This document shows, piece after piece, positions 38,840 through 49,245 of a stretch of DNA of 64,000 bases; the first letter of the stretch is position 1, and each line of letters begins with the position of its first letter. Origin of the DNA: Alphaproteobacteria bacterium (GTDB lineage Bacteria > Pseudomonadota > Alphaproteobacteria > UBA7985 > JAUIBT01); contig JAUIDR010000013.1 in the NCBI GenBank assembly GCA_030428565.1, positions 1 to 64,000 on the forward strand, written 5' to 3'. The notes beneath the pieces are model-generated. The model saw only the letters and a program-made list of their open reading frames with translations, ran no database searches and was not told the origin of the DNA. Made by a program: the position numbers and the translations under genes.

Positions 38840-40144
38840 CTATTCAGCCGCGATGTTAGCCGGGTTGTTGGGATGCGTGGTCCAATCGCCATGCTCAGCC
38901 ACCACGGTCTTACCCGTGCGCTCGTCAACTTGGCCGGGTGCGATCTGCTTCATCGTGATACAGCCCTCAACCGGACAGACATTTACGCAAAGATTACAAG
39001 CAACACATTCATCGTCTTTAACGGTGAAAATACGCTCGTCACTCATGTCAATCGCCTGGTGCGAGGTATCCTCACAAGCAATATAGCACCGGCCGCACTG
39101 GATACACTTGTCTTGGTCGATCACGGCCTTCGAGACGTAGTTCAGGTTCAAGTCTTTCCAATCACAGACCTTGGGCGTCGCTTGGCCTTGGAAGTCCGCC
39201 AGGCTGTCGTAACCCTTTGAATCCATCCAGTCGGTCAGGCCCGAAATCATCTCCTGCACGACCTTGAAACCATAGGTCATGGCCGCAGTACAGACCTGGA
39301 CATTACCCGCGCCCAAAGCGATGAATTCGGCCGCATCGCGCCAGGTCGTTACGCCGCCAATCGCCGAAATCGGCATATCGGCGGTCTCAGGATCGCGCGC
39401 GATATCAGCCACCATATGCATGGCTATGGGCTTGACCGCCGGGCCACAATAGCCCCCGTGCGAGCCCTTGCCATCGATGGTCGGTACGGGGGCAAAGGCG
39501 TCCAAATCCACCGACACGATAGAATTGATGGTGTTGATCAAGCTGACGGCATCAGCGCCACCGGATTTTGCCGCGCGCGCTGGATAGCGAACGTCGGTGA
39601 TATTGGGCGTCAATTTGACAATGACCGGCTTGGAATAGGCTTCCTTACACCAGCGCGTCACCATCTCAATGTACTCGGGCACCTGCCCCACCGCAGAGCC
39701 CATGCCGCGCTCGGCCATACCGTGCGGGCAGCCGAAGTTGAGCTCAATACCATCGGCGCCGGTCTGCTCGACCAGCGGCAAGATGGTCTTCCAAGCCTCT
39801 TCCTCGCAAGGCACCATCAAAGAGACGATCAGCGCCCGATCCGGGTAATCCGCCTTGACGCGGGTGATTTCCTCCAAATTGGTATAAAGATCCCGGTCGG
39901 TAATCAGTTCGATATTGTTGAGCCCCAACAAGCGGCGATCCGCGCCCCAGATCGCGCCATAGCGCGGGCCATTGACGTTGACAATCGGCGGCCCTTCGGC
40001 GCCCAAGGTCTTCCAAACGACGCCGCCCCAACCGGCTTCGAAGGCGCGGCGCACGTTGTATTCCTTATCCGTCGGCGGTGCGGAGGCTAGCCAAAACGGG
40101 TTCGGTGAAGAAATGCCCAAAAAGTTGCTCGCGAGCTTATTCAT
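38840..40144 (-). CDS. preA: NAD-dependent dihydropyrimidine dehydrogenase subunit PreA
   Basis: FLGISSPNPFWLASAPPTDKEYNVRRAFEAGWGGVVWKTLG; two 4Fe-4S motifs (CIQCGRCYIAC, CVACNLCVNVCPVEGC). Confidence 0.93.
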   Translation of the reverse strand: MNKLASNFLGISSPNPFWLASAPPTDKEYNVRRAFEAGWGGVVWKTLGAEGPPIVNVNGPRYGAIWGADRRLLGLNNIELITDRDLYTNLEEITRVKADYPDRALIVSLMVPCEEEAWKTILPLVEQTGADGIELNFGCPHGMAERGMGSAVGQVPEYIEMVTRWCKEAYSKPVIVKLTPNITDVRYPARAAKSGGADAVSLINTINSIVSVDLDAFAPVPTIDGKGSHGGYCGPAVKPIAMHMVADIARDPETADMPISAIGGVTTWRDAAEFIALGAGNVQVCTAAMTYGFKVVQEMISGLTDWMDSKGYDSLADFQGQATPKVCDWKDLNLNYVSKAVIDQDKCIQCGRCYIACEDTSHQAIDMSDERIFTVKDDECVACNLCVNVCPVEGCITMKQIAPGQVDERTGKTVVAEHGDWTTHPNNPANIAAE

Positions 40145-40167
40145 GATGTTTACTCCCGTTTCTCGCC

Positions 40168-41502
40168 TCAGCCCGCAAGCTGTGCGTTGATATCTTCAGC
40201 GGCGATCCGGCCCTCGGCCACCGCAGTTACAGTCAAATCTTCGCCGCCGCTCGCGCAATCGCCGCCGGCCCAAACGCCTGGCGTGCGCGTGCGCCCCGCT
40301 TCACCGACCAGGATCTTGCCTCCATCCAGCTCAGGCAGCTCACTGCTGTTCAACTTCTGGCCAATGGCGCTAAAGATTTGATCGGCGGGCAGGCTGAAGC
40401 GCTCGCCGGTCGGGTTCAGATCATCGTCGCTAAACTCAAATTCGACCTGCCACTGATCGCCCGATTTCTGCACGCCCAGGGGCGCGGCATTGGTGATGAT
40501 TTGCACGCCTTTGCTGGCGGCCAAATCTTGCTCGAAGGGGCTGGCGTTCATGCGCTCGCGCCCGCGGCGATAGACCAGCGTTACATTGAGGGCGCCCAAC
40601 AGCTTGGACTGAACAGCGGCATCAATCGCCGTCATGCCCCCACCAATCACCACGACATCGCGCCCGATGGCGACCTGGCTCATATCGCTAGCCTGGCGCA
40701 GCTCTGCGATAAAATCGACGGCGTTGGTCACGCCCGGCCATTCGCCGCCGTCGCGCGACAGCGCGTTGACACCGCCGAGGCCGATGGACAAAAAGACCGC
40801 GTCATAATCGGCACGCAGGCCTTCGAGCGAAAGCCCCTCACCCAACCGCTGGCCGGTCTTAACGCTGATGCCGCCGATTTGCAGCAGCCACTCCACCTCG
40901 CGGTGTGCGAAGTCATCGACCGATTTATAGGCCGCAATGCCAAATTCATTGAGGCCGCCCGCCTTGTCGCGTCCGTCGAACAGGGTCACATCGTGGCCGT
41001 GCATCGCCAAGCGGTGCGCGCAAGACAGGCCCGCAGGCCCGGCCCCAATCACCGCCACGCGCTTTCCGGTCGCAGCCGCGCGGCTGAAGGGGTGCGGCTG
41101 GTCCATCATGTGATCCGTGGCGAAGCGTTGCAGCAGTCCGATTTCAACCGGATCACCCTCGGCCGTATTGCGCACGCAAGCTTGCTCGCACAGGGTCTCG
41201 GTCGGACAAACCCGCGCGCACATGCCGCCCAAAATATTTTGGGAAAGGATGGTCTTGGCCGCGGCCAGCGGCGTGCCCGTGCTGATCTGACGAATGAACA
41301 AGGGAATGTCGATATCGGTCGGACAAGCCGTCATGCAAGGCGCGTCGTGGCAGAAGTAGCAACGGTCTGCCGCCACCAAGGCTTGGTGATCATCCAACGG
41401 CGGATGGAGATCAGAAAAATTGTCGGCAAGCTCTGTCAGGTCCAGCCGCCCGCAGGCAACGCCCGCTTTGAGTAACTGATTATTCATGTTTCGCACTCCC
41501 AA
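40168..41502 (-). CDS. preT: NAD-dependent dihydropyrimidine dehydrogenase subunit PreT
   Basis: CYFCHDAPCMTACPTDIDIP, CARVCPTETLCEQAC, VIGAGPAGLSCAHRLAMHGHDVTLFD. Confidence 0.92.
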   Translation of the reverse strand: MGVRNMNNQLLKAGVACGRLDLTELADNFSDLHPPLDDHQALVAADRCYFCHDAPCMTACPTDIDIPLFIRQISTGTPLAAAKTILSQNILGGMCARVCPTETLCEQACVRNTAEGDPVEIGLLQRFATDHMMDQPHPFSRAAATGKRVAVIGAGPAGLSCAHRLAMHGHDVTLFDGRDKAGGLNEFGIAAYKSVDDFAHREVEWLLQIGGISVKTGQRLGEGLSLEGLRADYDAVFLSIGLGGVNALSRDGGEWPGVTNAVDFIAELRQASDMSQVAIGRDVVVIGGGMTAIDAAVQSKLLGALNVTLVYRRGRERMNASPFEQDLAASKGVQIITNAAPLGVQKSGDQWQVEFEFSDDDLNPTGERFSLPADQIFSAIGQKLNSSELPELDGGKILVGEAGRTRTPGVWAGGDCASGGEDLTVTAVAEGRIAAEDINAQLAG

Positions 41503-41545
41503 TGCCTGTTTTGATTTTTTAGCATCTTAGCGAAATTTCAAAATT

Positions 41546-41579
41546 TTATCAAGCGATCAAAAATTTACCGTTCGATCAA
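41546..41579. promoter_or_regulatory. Candidate operator upstream of preTA
   Basis: CGATCAA at 41554-41560 and 41573-41579 plus ATCAAG just upstream, in AT-rich preT 5' region. Confidence 0.3.
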
Positions 41580-41674
41580 CTTGGCCAAAGCACCTGAAGA
41601 TCGACCTGGGAAGGCCCAACAGCCGCAAAACGCGAAGGCGCCGCGGTTACAAATCGCGAAGGCGCTGCGGCCAT

Positions 41675-41724
41675 AAAAAAAGCCCGAGGCTCCGGCCATG
41701 AATACTGGCTGAGACACTCGGGCT
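41675..41724 (-). terminator. Terminator for the 41808-42233 gene
   Basis: AGCCCGAG...CTCGGGCT stem with a U7 tract on the minus strand. Confidence 0.65.
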
Positions 41725-41807
41725 ATTGGTGCAAATCCACCCTTGTTAGGCGGATTCTGGCTCTTCAAAATCTGTGCAGTCCGCGCGAGCGGGTGCCAGG
41801 GCGCAAG

Positions 41808-42233
41808 CTAGGGTGCAAAGGCAATGACCGCGAAAATAACCGCTAGCGGCAAACCAACATGCGCCAACCGCGAAATTGATTTGATCTTCTTAAGATCGGG
41901 CGGCACGCCAGCTTTCTCGGCCTTGATGCCGATCAGCGTCATCATGCTTGCTGCAGCGAGCACCAGGGTCGCGCCGACCAGCTTGACCCAAAAGGCCCAA
42001 TTGAGAGCCGCCCAACCGCCGGTCATGGCGACCATGGCGATGCCGGTCAGCCAGAGCAACACGATGGCCACAAACCCCATCTTACCAATCATGCCCATGA
42101 CCTGACCGACGTAGGGCGGTGGCGGTTGGTCGGCCTTCATCACCTTGGCGGTCAGCAACCCATTGCCGATACCCGCAGCGCCGCCAACGTAAAGGGCAAA
42201 CATGTGTATGATCTTGAGTATTGCGAAAAGCAT
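41808..42233 (-). CDS. Uncharacterised 4-TM membrane protein
   Basis: 141 aa, four hydrophobic segments, own terminator. Confidence 0.7.
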   Translation of the reverse strand: MLFAILKIIHMFALYVGGAAGIGNGLLTAKVMKADQPPPPYVGQVMGMIGKMGFVAIVLLWLTGIAMVAMTGGWAALNWAFWVKLVGATLVLAAASMMTLIGIKAEKAGVPPDLKKIKSISRLAHVGLPLAVIFAVIAFAP

Positions 42234-42482
42234 TCATATCTCCCGAAAGATCGCGCCCAACCGCAAACCAGCGCTACTTGAGCGCCTTGTTGGGCTAACC
42301 GGTCCAAAACATAAGACGGGACCAGGCGATGCGACAGGCTGCCACAGCGTAAAGAATACGGCAAGTTTCTATGGCGATTTAGACAGCGAAGCTGGGGGCC
42401 GCCACCAACGGCCTTTGCCCCCAGAAAAGGCATTTCTTTAAAAACAGCCAGTTAGAGGCGCCAATTATGCCTCGGCAGGGCT

Positions 42483-43046
42483 CTAGTCGAGGAGGCCCGC
42501 GAGCAGGTCGGACACGCTGTCAGTGTCGATAAATTTCATCAAGCCAGCCGCGCCGCCGCCCGAGCTCATCAACATATTGACGGCCATAGTGGCCATCATA
42601 CCACCACCCGAAGGCTTGAAACTTCCTGAATCGATTTTGCCCAAGGCCCCGATAAACAGACCGGCGACCAACGGCAACAACGCCTGAAGGGGGCCAACAT
42701 CTAGGCCGATGCTCTCGCCGACACGGCTCGCTAGGCTCTGGGCACGCTCTTGACTGCCGAACAGAGCCGATATGACCTGCTCCCCTTGGCTACGAAAGCC
42801 CGCCAGCGCGTCCGCGTCATCGGCATCGACCGCACCAGCCAACTGCGCGGCCCCAAGCTGACGCACCACATCACCTACCGAATGCCCGCTCGCCTGGCTG
42901 TGACGCTCCAGCCCCGTCGCCAAGGCCGGAACCAACTTGCCGAAGGCGCCGACCATATCGCCCTTAGAAAGGCCCACTGTCTGGCCGTGATCCATCAGGG
43001 CGCGGCCGCCTTTGGTCATTTGCAGCAAGTCTACAACGTTCATCAT
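42483..43046 (-). CDS. DUF937-like protein
   Basis: MMNVVDLLQMTKGGRALMDHGQTVGLSKGD ... FGSQERAQSLASRVGESIGLDVGPLQALLPLVAGLFIGAL. Confidence 0.65.
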   Translation of the reverse strand: MMNVVDLLQMTKGGRALMDHGQTVGLSKGDMVGAFGKLVPALATGLERHSQASGHSVGDVVRQLGAAQLAGAVDADDADALAGFRSQGEQVISALFGSQERAQSLASRVGESIGLDVGPLQALLPLVAGLFIGALGKIDSGSFKPSGGGMMATMAVNMLMSSGGGAAGLMKFIDTDSVSDLLAGLLD

Positions 43047-43071
43047 GGCCTTTCCTGCACCCGGCAGCGCT

Positions 43072-44772
43072 CTAAAATTCTGCTTGCCGCCAATAAGCAT
43101 TCACGATGGGAATGCGCCGGTCCAAGCCAAAGCAGCGTTCCGACAGCTTAATGGCTGGGGCCGCCTGACGGCGCTTAAATTCAGAGATATGCAACAAGTG
43201 CCAGACTTGCTTGACTACGGCTTGATCAAAACCCGCGCCGACCATATCCGCGGGGCTCTTTTCCTGCTCAACAAAACCGTAAAGAATGGCATCCAGGACC
43301 GCGTAATCTGGCAGGCTGTCTTGATCTGTCTGATCTTCGCGCAGCTCTGCCGATGGTGCTTTGGTCAAAATACGCTCGGGCATAACGGCGCCTTCTGGTC
43401 CCAGCGCCCCTTTGGGCCGCGCTTGGTTGCGCCAACGCGAGAGCTCAAAGACCTGGGTCTTATAGAGATCACCGATTAGATTTAGCGCCCCACACATATC
43501 GCCATAGAGCGTCGCGTATCCCACAGCGACTTCGGACTTATTGCCCGTGGTCAGCAGCAAATCGCCACTCTTGTTCGACAAAGCCATGAGCATGAGCCCT
43601 CGGCTGCGCGATTGGATATTTTCTTCTGTCTCGTCTGCGGCCAGCCCTGCAAACGGCGCGGATAGGGCAGCCTCAATGGCTTCGACAGGCCCGGTGATCG
43701 GCAAACTTTGATAGGCAATGCCCAGTGCCTCGGCCAGCGCCCTGGCATCTTGCAGGCTCTCAGCGCTGGTGTAGCGCGACGGTAACATATAGGCTGACAC
43801 CTTATCCGCTCCCAGCGCGTCCACGGCCATAATGGCGGTCAGGGCCGAATCAATGCCGCCTGACAGCCCCAGCATGACGCTCTCGAACCCCGTCTTTGCC
43901 AGGTAATCGCGCAGCCCCATCAGAGCGGCTTGATAGAGCGCCTCTTCGGCGCTGGGCGGTGGCGTCAAATCATCACTCGTCAGCTCGCCGTCCTCATAGC
44001 GCAGGATACAAAATGCCTCTTCAAAGTGAGGCGCCTGCATGACCAAGCGCTTGTCCGCACTCAAAGCGAAGGCCCCGCCATCGAACACCAGCCGATCTTG
44101 CGCGCCCACCAAATTGGTATAGACAAACGGCTTGCCATGCTCGACGACTCGCTTGGTCGCCAGATTCAGGCGCTGCTCGCGCAAGCTGGGTGCAAAGACC
44201 GAACCATTGAGCGCGATCAAGATATCCGCTCCCGATTCCAACAAGCACTCGCAAATGTCTTCGTGCCAAACGTCTTCGCAAATGGGCAGCCCCAACTTGA
44301 CGCCCTTGAAAAAGACAGGACTGGGAAACTGGCCCGGCGTAAAGCAACGCAGCTCGTCAAAGACGCCGTAGGTCGGCAGATAGACCTTGTCGCGGAAGGT
44401 CTGAATTTTGCCATCGGCCAGCAAGAACACCGAATTGTGGATGCGTCCGCGCAGGCGCAATGCCGACGCCGAGTAGTCCGTGTCGTCGGCCTCCTCCGCT
44501 GCGGCCAAGCGCGGCGCGCCGACCAGCATGGCCGGGCCCTCTGCCGTGGCTTCAGCCAAGCGCTCTAGATGCTTCTGACAAGCTCGCAAGAAGCCCTCGT
44601 TGAAGGCAAGATCCTCAATCTGATAGCCGCTTAGCGCCATCTCGCTAGTCAGCAGAATATCCGTTTCCGCTACTTTGGCCCTGCGGTAAGCCGCCATAAT
44701 CTTGTCAGCGTTACCCTTCAGGTCGCCAACGGTGGGGTTGAGTTGTGCCAAGCCAAAGGTCAGGGAAACCAT
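43072..44772 (-). CDS. nadE: Glutamine-hydrolysing NAD+ synthase
   Basis: Nitrilase domain plus LGLSGGIDSALTAIMAVDALG and LLTTGNKSEVAVGYATLYGDMCG. Confidence 0.95.
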   Translation of the reverse strand: MVSLTFGLAQLNPTVGDLKGNADKIMAAYRRAKVAETDILLTSEMALSGYQIEDLAFNEGFLRACQKHLERLAEATAEGPAMLVGAPRLAAAEEADDTDYSASALRLRGRIHNSVFLLADGKIQTFRDKVYLPTYGVFDELRCFTPGQFPSPVFFKGVKLGLPICEDVWHEDICECLLESGADILIALNGSVFAPSLREQRLNLATKRVVEHGKPFVYTNLVGAQDRLVFDGGAFALSADKRLVMQAPHFEEAFCILRYEDGELTSDDLTPPPSAEEALYQAALMGLRDYLAKTGFESVMLGLSGGIDSALTAIMAVDALGADKVSAYMLPSRYTSAESLQDARALAEALGIAYQSLPITGPVEAIEAALSAPFAGLAADETEENIQSRSRGLMLMALSNKSGDLLLTTGNKSEVAVGYATLYGDMCGALNLIGDLYKTQVFELSRWRNQARPKGALGPEGAVMPERILTKAPSAELREDQTDQDSLPDYAVLDAILYGFVEQEKSPADMVGAGFDQAVVKQVWHLLHISEFKRRQAAPAIKLSERCFGLDRRIPIVNAYWRQAEF

Positions 44773-44853
44773 AGTGCGCGACTCACAATGAAAAAGGTGG
44801 AAGCGGCTTTACCGCCACTGATATCAGCGGTGCGAGCCCAGGATTAGCAGCCC

Positions 44854-46089
44854 TTAACCTGCCCGCCCCCGCGAACGCAACAAGAATTCGCGCCCAACCT
44901 TTACGCGCTCCTCACCATCGTATTCGATGATGTCGGCAGTAGCGTAGGTCTCGGTCCAGCGGCTCGGCAGATAGGAGCCCGAACCCACGACATCAATGGG
45001 GGCTTGCGCGACGCGCATCATGCGGCATTTAGCAGGGCCAAAGCCGCTGGAAGCGACGATCTTGGCCTTTTCAAAACCGGCGTCGTTGAGCGCGTTGCGC
45101 AGCGCGTGCAGCGCCGCAGCAGACGTGCCTTGCCCTACCAAATAGTTCAATTCTTGCTCAGTGCGATAGCCTTGGACGGAATCGGGAACCTTGGCCTGCA
45201 AAACCTCGTAAGAGCGGTAGGAATCCAGCCCTTCCAGATAGCGACCACCTGGCGTGTCAATCCGCAGTGCCAAGTGGCCCGCTTCGACCATATCGGGAAA
45301 CGCGCGACAGACTTCCAGACTATCGGTGATCTCCTGCGCGAAGTAGTCCACCAAGACCGTCATGGGCTCATCCGGGAAGGTCTCGTGATACATCTCTGCC
45401 GCGCGCAAGGTCGAACCGGCATAGCCGATTAGAGCATGGGGCATGGTGCCCAGGCCCGTCTTACGGCCAAAATGAGCCGCCGTTGCGTCGGTTGCGTTAC
45501 CGATGAAGCCCACGGCTTGCATCTCTTTTTTCGCCCGCGCAGAGCCGACCGAAGCGGCATAGGCCATCTGCTCGGCCATCTCCAGGCCCGCGCAGTGACG
45601 CCCGTCCATGGCCAAAAAGGCCACACCGGGCAGATCGGTACACATGAGATAGGCGTTGTAGGCCGCCACACAGGGCGGGCCCAGCTTTTGCAAAAGCAGC
45701 GTCTCCAGATCGGCCAACTGCTCAAACGAACCAGAGATATAGAGCAGCGGTTGGCCCGCACCGACCTGCTCGCCTTCTTCGTGCAGCAGGGTCAGATCAA
45801 AGGTCGTGCCGCGCTCGGCCTGGACTTGCTCCAACCAGGCCAGCATGAGCCGCGGCGCAAATAACACGGGCCGACGCATGAAGATGGCGTAGGTGACGCG
45901 TTTGTCGCCGAACTTACCGACGATCTTTTTCGTGCGTTTGAAATATTGGTCGGTCCAGCGGTCAATTTGCCGGTCATAGCTATCGACGACACAGGCGTCA
46001 AAAATGGCAGGGGCGACCCCGCGCTCAATGTTCGAACTCAAGTCAGCCTCTCCTTGCCTGGCCATTCGGGTTCCCCCCGGGGAGCGCAA
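44854..46089 (-). CDS. pncB: Nicotinate phosphoribosyltransferase
   Basis: RVTYAIFMRRPVLFAPR, FLAMDGRHCAG, VKVGREFLLRSRGRAG; start possibly 46065 (MARQGE). Confidence 0.8.
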   Translation of the reverse strand: MRSPGGTRMARQGEADLSSNIERGVAPAIFDACVVDSYDRQIDRWTDQYFKRTKKIVGKFGDKRVTYAIFMRRPVLFAPRLMLAWLEQVQAERGTTFDLTLLHEEGEQVGAGQPLLYISGSFEQLADLETLLLQKLGPPCVAAYNAYLMCTDLPGVAFLAMDGRHCAGLEMAEQMAYAASVGSARAKKEMQAVGFIGNATDATAAHFGRKTGLGTMPHALIGYAGSTLRAAEMYHETFPDEPMTVLVDYFAQEITDSLEVCRAFPDMVEAGHLALRIDTPGGRYLEGLDSYRSYEVLQAKVPDSVQGYRTEQELNYLVGQGTSAAALHALRNALNDAGFEKAKIVASSGFGPAKCRMMRVAQAPIDVVGSGSYLPSRWTETYATADIIEYDGEERVKVGREFLLRSRGRAG

Positions 46090-46164
46090 AGCGCCACGCG
46101 CCCAACCTTGCCCGCCGTGCTCGAAGCAGCGGGCCAGGTCTAGGCCGCTATTGCTGTATGGGCG

Positions 46165-47535
46165 TTAAGCCGCCTGCGCGATGCTGCGATCGCCCAGATA
46201 CTTGCGCATCAAGTCAGAGACCATAAAGGCCATCTCCAACGACTGCTCGGCATTCAGACGCGGGTCACAGTGTGTGTGGTAGCGGCTGGACAGATCTTCG
46301 GCCGAAACCGCGCGCGCACCGCCCATGCACTCGGTTACGTTCTTGCCGGTCATCTCCAGATGGATGCCGCCAGGGATCGTGCCTTCGGCCTGATGAACCG
46401 CAAAGAAGCCCTCGACTTCGCGCAGCACTTGATCAAACGGTCGCGTTTTAAAGCCCGTCTCGGCTTTGATGGTGTTGCCGTGCATGGGATCGCAAGACCA
46501 AACCACCGGGTGGTCAAGGCTCTTCACCGCACGCACCAGTGCAGGCATGTGTTCTTGAACTTTATCGGCACCCATGCGCACGATCAAGGTGATGCGCCCT
46601 TCTTCGCGCTCAGGGTTCAAGGTGTCGAGCAGCTTTTTCAGGTCATCGGTATCCATTGAGGGGCCGCACTTGACGCCCAAGGGATTGCCAACGCCGCGCA
46701 AGAATTCGACGTGTGCGTGGTCGGGCTGACGGGTACGATCGCCGATCCACAGCATATGCGCCGACAAATCGTAATATTTGTTGGTCAAGGAGTCGACGCG
46801 GGTCAGCGCGGTCTCATAGTCCAACAGCAGCGCTTCGTGGCTGGTGTAGTAGTCAACGGTCTGCAGGGCCGGCACTGAATCCGGCGTTAGGCCACAAGCG
46901 GCCATGAAGCTCATGGCTTTGTCGATTTCGCCGGCCAATTGCTCGAAGCGCTCGCCTTGCGGAGAATTGCGCACGAATTCCAGGTTCCATTTGTGCACGT
47001 TGGTCAGGTCAGCCATGCCGCCTTGAGCAAAGGCCCGGATCAGGTTGAGCGTTGATGCCGCCTGATAGTAAGCCCGCAGCATGCGCTCAGGATCGGGAAT
47101 GCGCGCTTCAGGGGTAAAGGCGCTGTCATTAATAATGTCACCGCGATATGAGGGCAGCTCCAGCTCGCCCTGCTTTTCCATATCGGAAGAGCGCGGCTTG
47201 GCAAACTGACCCGCCAGGCGGCCAATCTTCACTACCGGCTTTTGACCCGCGAAGGTCAAGGTCACCGCCATTTGCATCATCAGCTTGAAATTATCGCGGA
47301 TCATATCGGCAGAAAATTCCGCGAAGGCTTCCGCGCAGTCGCCGCCTTGCAACAAGAAGGCTTCGCCGCGGGCCACACGGCCCAAATCGGCCTTCAGCGC
47401 CCGGACTTCTTCGGCGAAGATCAACGGGGGCTGCGCGCTCAGGCGCTCGGCGACGGACTTGACCTGCTCGGCGTCCTGATATGTCGGCATTTGCTTAACG
47501 GGAAAAGCTTCCCAGGAACGAGGGCTCCAGGCCAT
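46165..47535 (-). CDS. Class II 3-deoxy-7-phosphoheptulonate synthase
   Basis: [66 protein letters not shown]; start at MAWSPR. Confidence 0.95.
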   Translation of the reverse strand: MAWSPRSWEAFPVKQMPTYQDAEQVKSVAERLSAQPPLIFAEEVRALKADLGRVARGEAFLLQGGDCAEAFAEFSADMIRDNFKLMMQMAVTLTFAGQKPVVKIGRLAGQFAKPRSSDMEKQGELELPSYRGDIINDSAFTPEARIPDPERMLRAYYQAASTLNLIRAFAQGGMADLTNVHKWNLEFVRNSPQGERFEQLAGEIDKAMSFMAACGLTPDSVPALQTVDYYTSHEALLLDYETALTRVDSLTNKYYDLSAHMLWIGDRTRQPDHAHVEFLRGVGNPLGVKCGPSMDTDDLKKLLDTLNPEREEGRITLIVRMGADKVQEHMPALVRAVKSLDHPVVWSCDPMHGNTIKAETGFKTRPFDQVLREVEGFFAVHQAEGTIPGGIHLEMTGKNVTECMGGARAVSAEDLSSRYHTHCDPRLNAEQSLEMAFMVSDLMRKYLGDRSIAQAA

Positions 47536-47899
47536 GTTTAACTCCAGGCTTACGGCCAAAGGCCGTGATATTGCGCAATTGAGCGCTTTTGTTACTCCAA
47601 CCGCGCCCACCTGCGCAACCGCTTTCAGAGACTCAATTGAGGCGGGTGCAGTTGCAATTTGCATCCACCCCAAGCTTTAAACACGCGCGATAAGGCTCGG
47701 TAATTTATCAAGAATGGCAAAATCAGGGCGAGCTTGACTAACGATTCGGCAGGGTTTATTCAACCTGAAATTGCAAGTCTTGTAGGAATCGCATTGTGAT
47801 TGGCGCGCCAGGCTTGCTTTAGGTTATTTTTAGCGACAGTCCTTAGTGTAACCATTTTTGGATACGACAGTCTTATTTCAGGAAAGCAGGACAGAAGGC

Positions 47900-49126
47900 A
47901 TGAGCATGTCCGTCACATTCGGCTCTATCGGTAAACTTGGCTCTATTGGCATGGTTGCTGCCTTGGCCTTTGCCACTGGCTGCCAGCAAATGGCCCAAGG
48001 CGAAGCGGGCTTCTTGGCACCTGCTGCTCCCACAACAGCGCAGGCCGCCGCAGCGCCCAGCCTGGCCAGCCACCCCGCCCAGGCCGGCCTGGTAACGCCA
48101 CGCACTGAAGTCGCGAGCTTCCAAATGCACCAGACCAGCAGCATGCAGCCTGCTGGCTTTGAAGTCTCGCCGGTACTAACCGCGCAAGCTAACACAGCAG
48201 TCCCGGGTGCGCAGCCCTTACAGCAAGCGCAAAACAGCCCGATCCCGCGCGCGCCGACCCCCGACGCTCCGCCGAACCCTAAGCCAGGCGAGTGTTACCA
48301 AAAGGTCATCATTCCCGCGCAATCCAACGTGGTCAAAGAACGCGTTATGGTGCGCCCAGCGGGCCAGCAGGTCAAAGTCGTGCCCGCACGCTACGGCACA
48401 GTGACCGAGCAGGTCGTGGTTCGCCAAGCCAGCGAAGAATTTGTCACCATCCCGGCCACCTATAAGACCGTGCAGGAGACCATCGTTGTCCGCCCTGCCG
48501 CCCAGAAGGTCGTCCCGGTGCCGCCCAAGTACGACACCGTGACTAAGCGCGTGCTGGTCAAGCCCGCTCAGACCGTTTGGAAGAAAGGCACCGGCGCCAT
48601 CACCAAGGTGGACCAAGCCACCGGTGAGATCTTGTGTCTGGTCGAAGAGCCCGCCGTTTATAAGACTGTGACCGAACGCGTCATGGTACAACCCGCCGGT
48701 ACCCGCCTGGAAACGATCCCAGCCGTGACCCGCGCCATTGAAAAGCAGGTCGTCGATCAGCCCGCGCGTGTCGAGCGCCGTATCAAGCCAGCCGTGACCC
48801 GCCCGGTTCAACGCCGCGTCATCTTGGAACCGGCACGCGAAGTCGTGGTGCCCATCCCTGCCGAGTACGCGCTAGTTGACAAGACCGTCGTGGCCTCCCC
48901 CTCGCGCACCGCTTGGATTTCGATCTTGTGTGAGACCAACATGACGCCGGGCATTATTTCACGCATCCAGCAGGGTCTGCAGGCGCGTGGCTTTAATCCT
49001 GGTCCCATCGATGGCAAACCGGGCCGCCGTACCCTGGCAGCTGTACAAGCCTTCCAGAAAGCCAATGGCCTGGGCGAATACGGCCTGACCATGGAAACGG
49101 TTCGCGCCCTGGGCGTGACTTTCTAG
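47900..49126 (+). CDS. Repeat-containing lipoprotein with C-terminal peptidoglycan-binding domain
   Basis: Lipobox FATGC; ~8 x 23-aa PAxYxTVTExVxVxPA repeats; C-terminal IQQGLQARGFNPGPIDGKPGRRTLAAVQAFQKANGL. Confidence 0.85.
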   Translation: MSMSVTFGSIGKLGSIGMVAALAFATGCQQMAQGEAGFLAPAAPTTAQAAAAPSLASHPAQAGLVTPRTEVASFQMHQTSSMQPAGFEVSPVLTAQANTAVPGAQPLQQAQNSPIPRAPTPDAPPNPKPGECYQKVIIPAQSNVVKERVMVRPAGQQVKVVPARYGTVTEQVVVRQASEEFVTIPATYKTVQETIVVRPAAQKVVPVPPKYDTVTKRVLVKPAQTVWKKGTGAITKVDQATGEILCLVEEPAVYKTVTERVMVQPAGTRLETIPAVTRAIEKQVVDQPARVERRIKPAVTRPVQRRVILEPAREVVVPIPAEYALVDKTVVASPSRTAWISILCETNMTPGIISRIQQGLQARGFNPGPIDGKPGRRTLAAVQAFQKANGLGEYGLTMETVRALGVTF

Positions 49127-49154
49127 GCCTAGCCAAACAATCCTTCGAGACAAG

Positions 49155-49190
49155 AAACCCCCTTGAGCCTCGGCCCAGGGGGTTTTTCTT
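49155..49190 (+). terminator. Strong Rho-independent terminator
   Basis: AACCCCCTTG...CAGGGGGTTTTTCTTTT. Confidence 0.85.
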
Positions 49191-49245
49191 TTGAGGGCAA
49201 TCAGCGCACTCGGCGCCTACGCCCTTCGAATTACGCCAGCGCAGG

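Noticed and set aside
40378-41475. 365-aa plus-strand ORF
   Set aside because: Antisense shadow of preT, which has clear Fe-S and FAD motifs.
41631-41670. Two CGCGAAGGCGC(C/T)GCGG direct repeats
   Set aside because: Real 16-bp near-repeat, 24-bp period, but only two units next to a terminator; likely local duplication without clear function.
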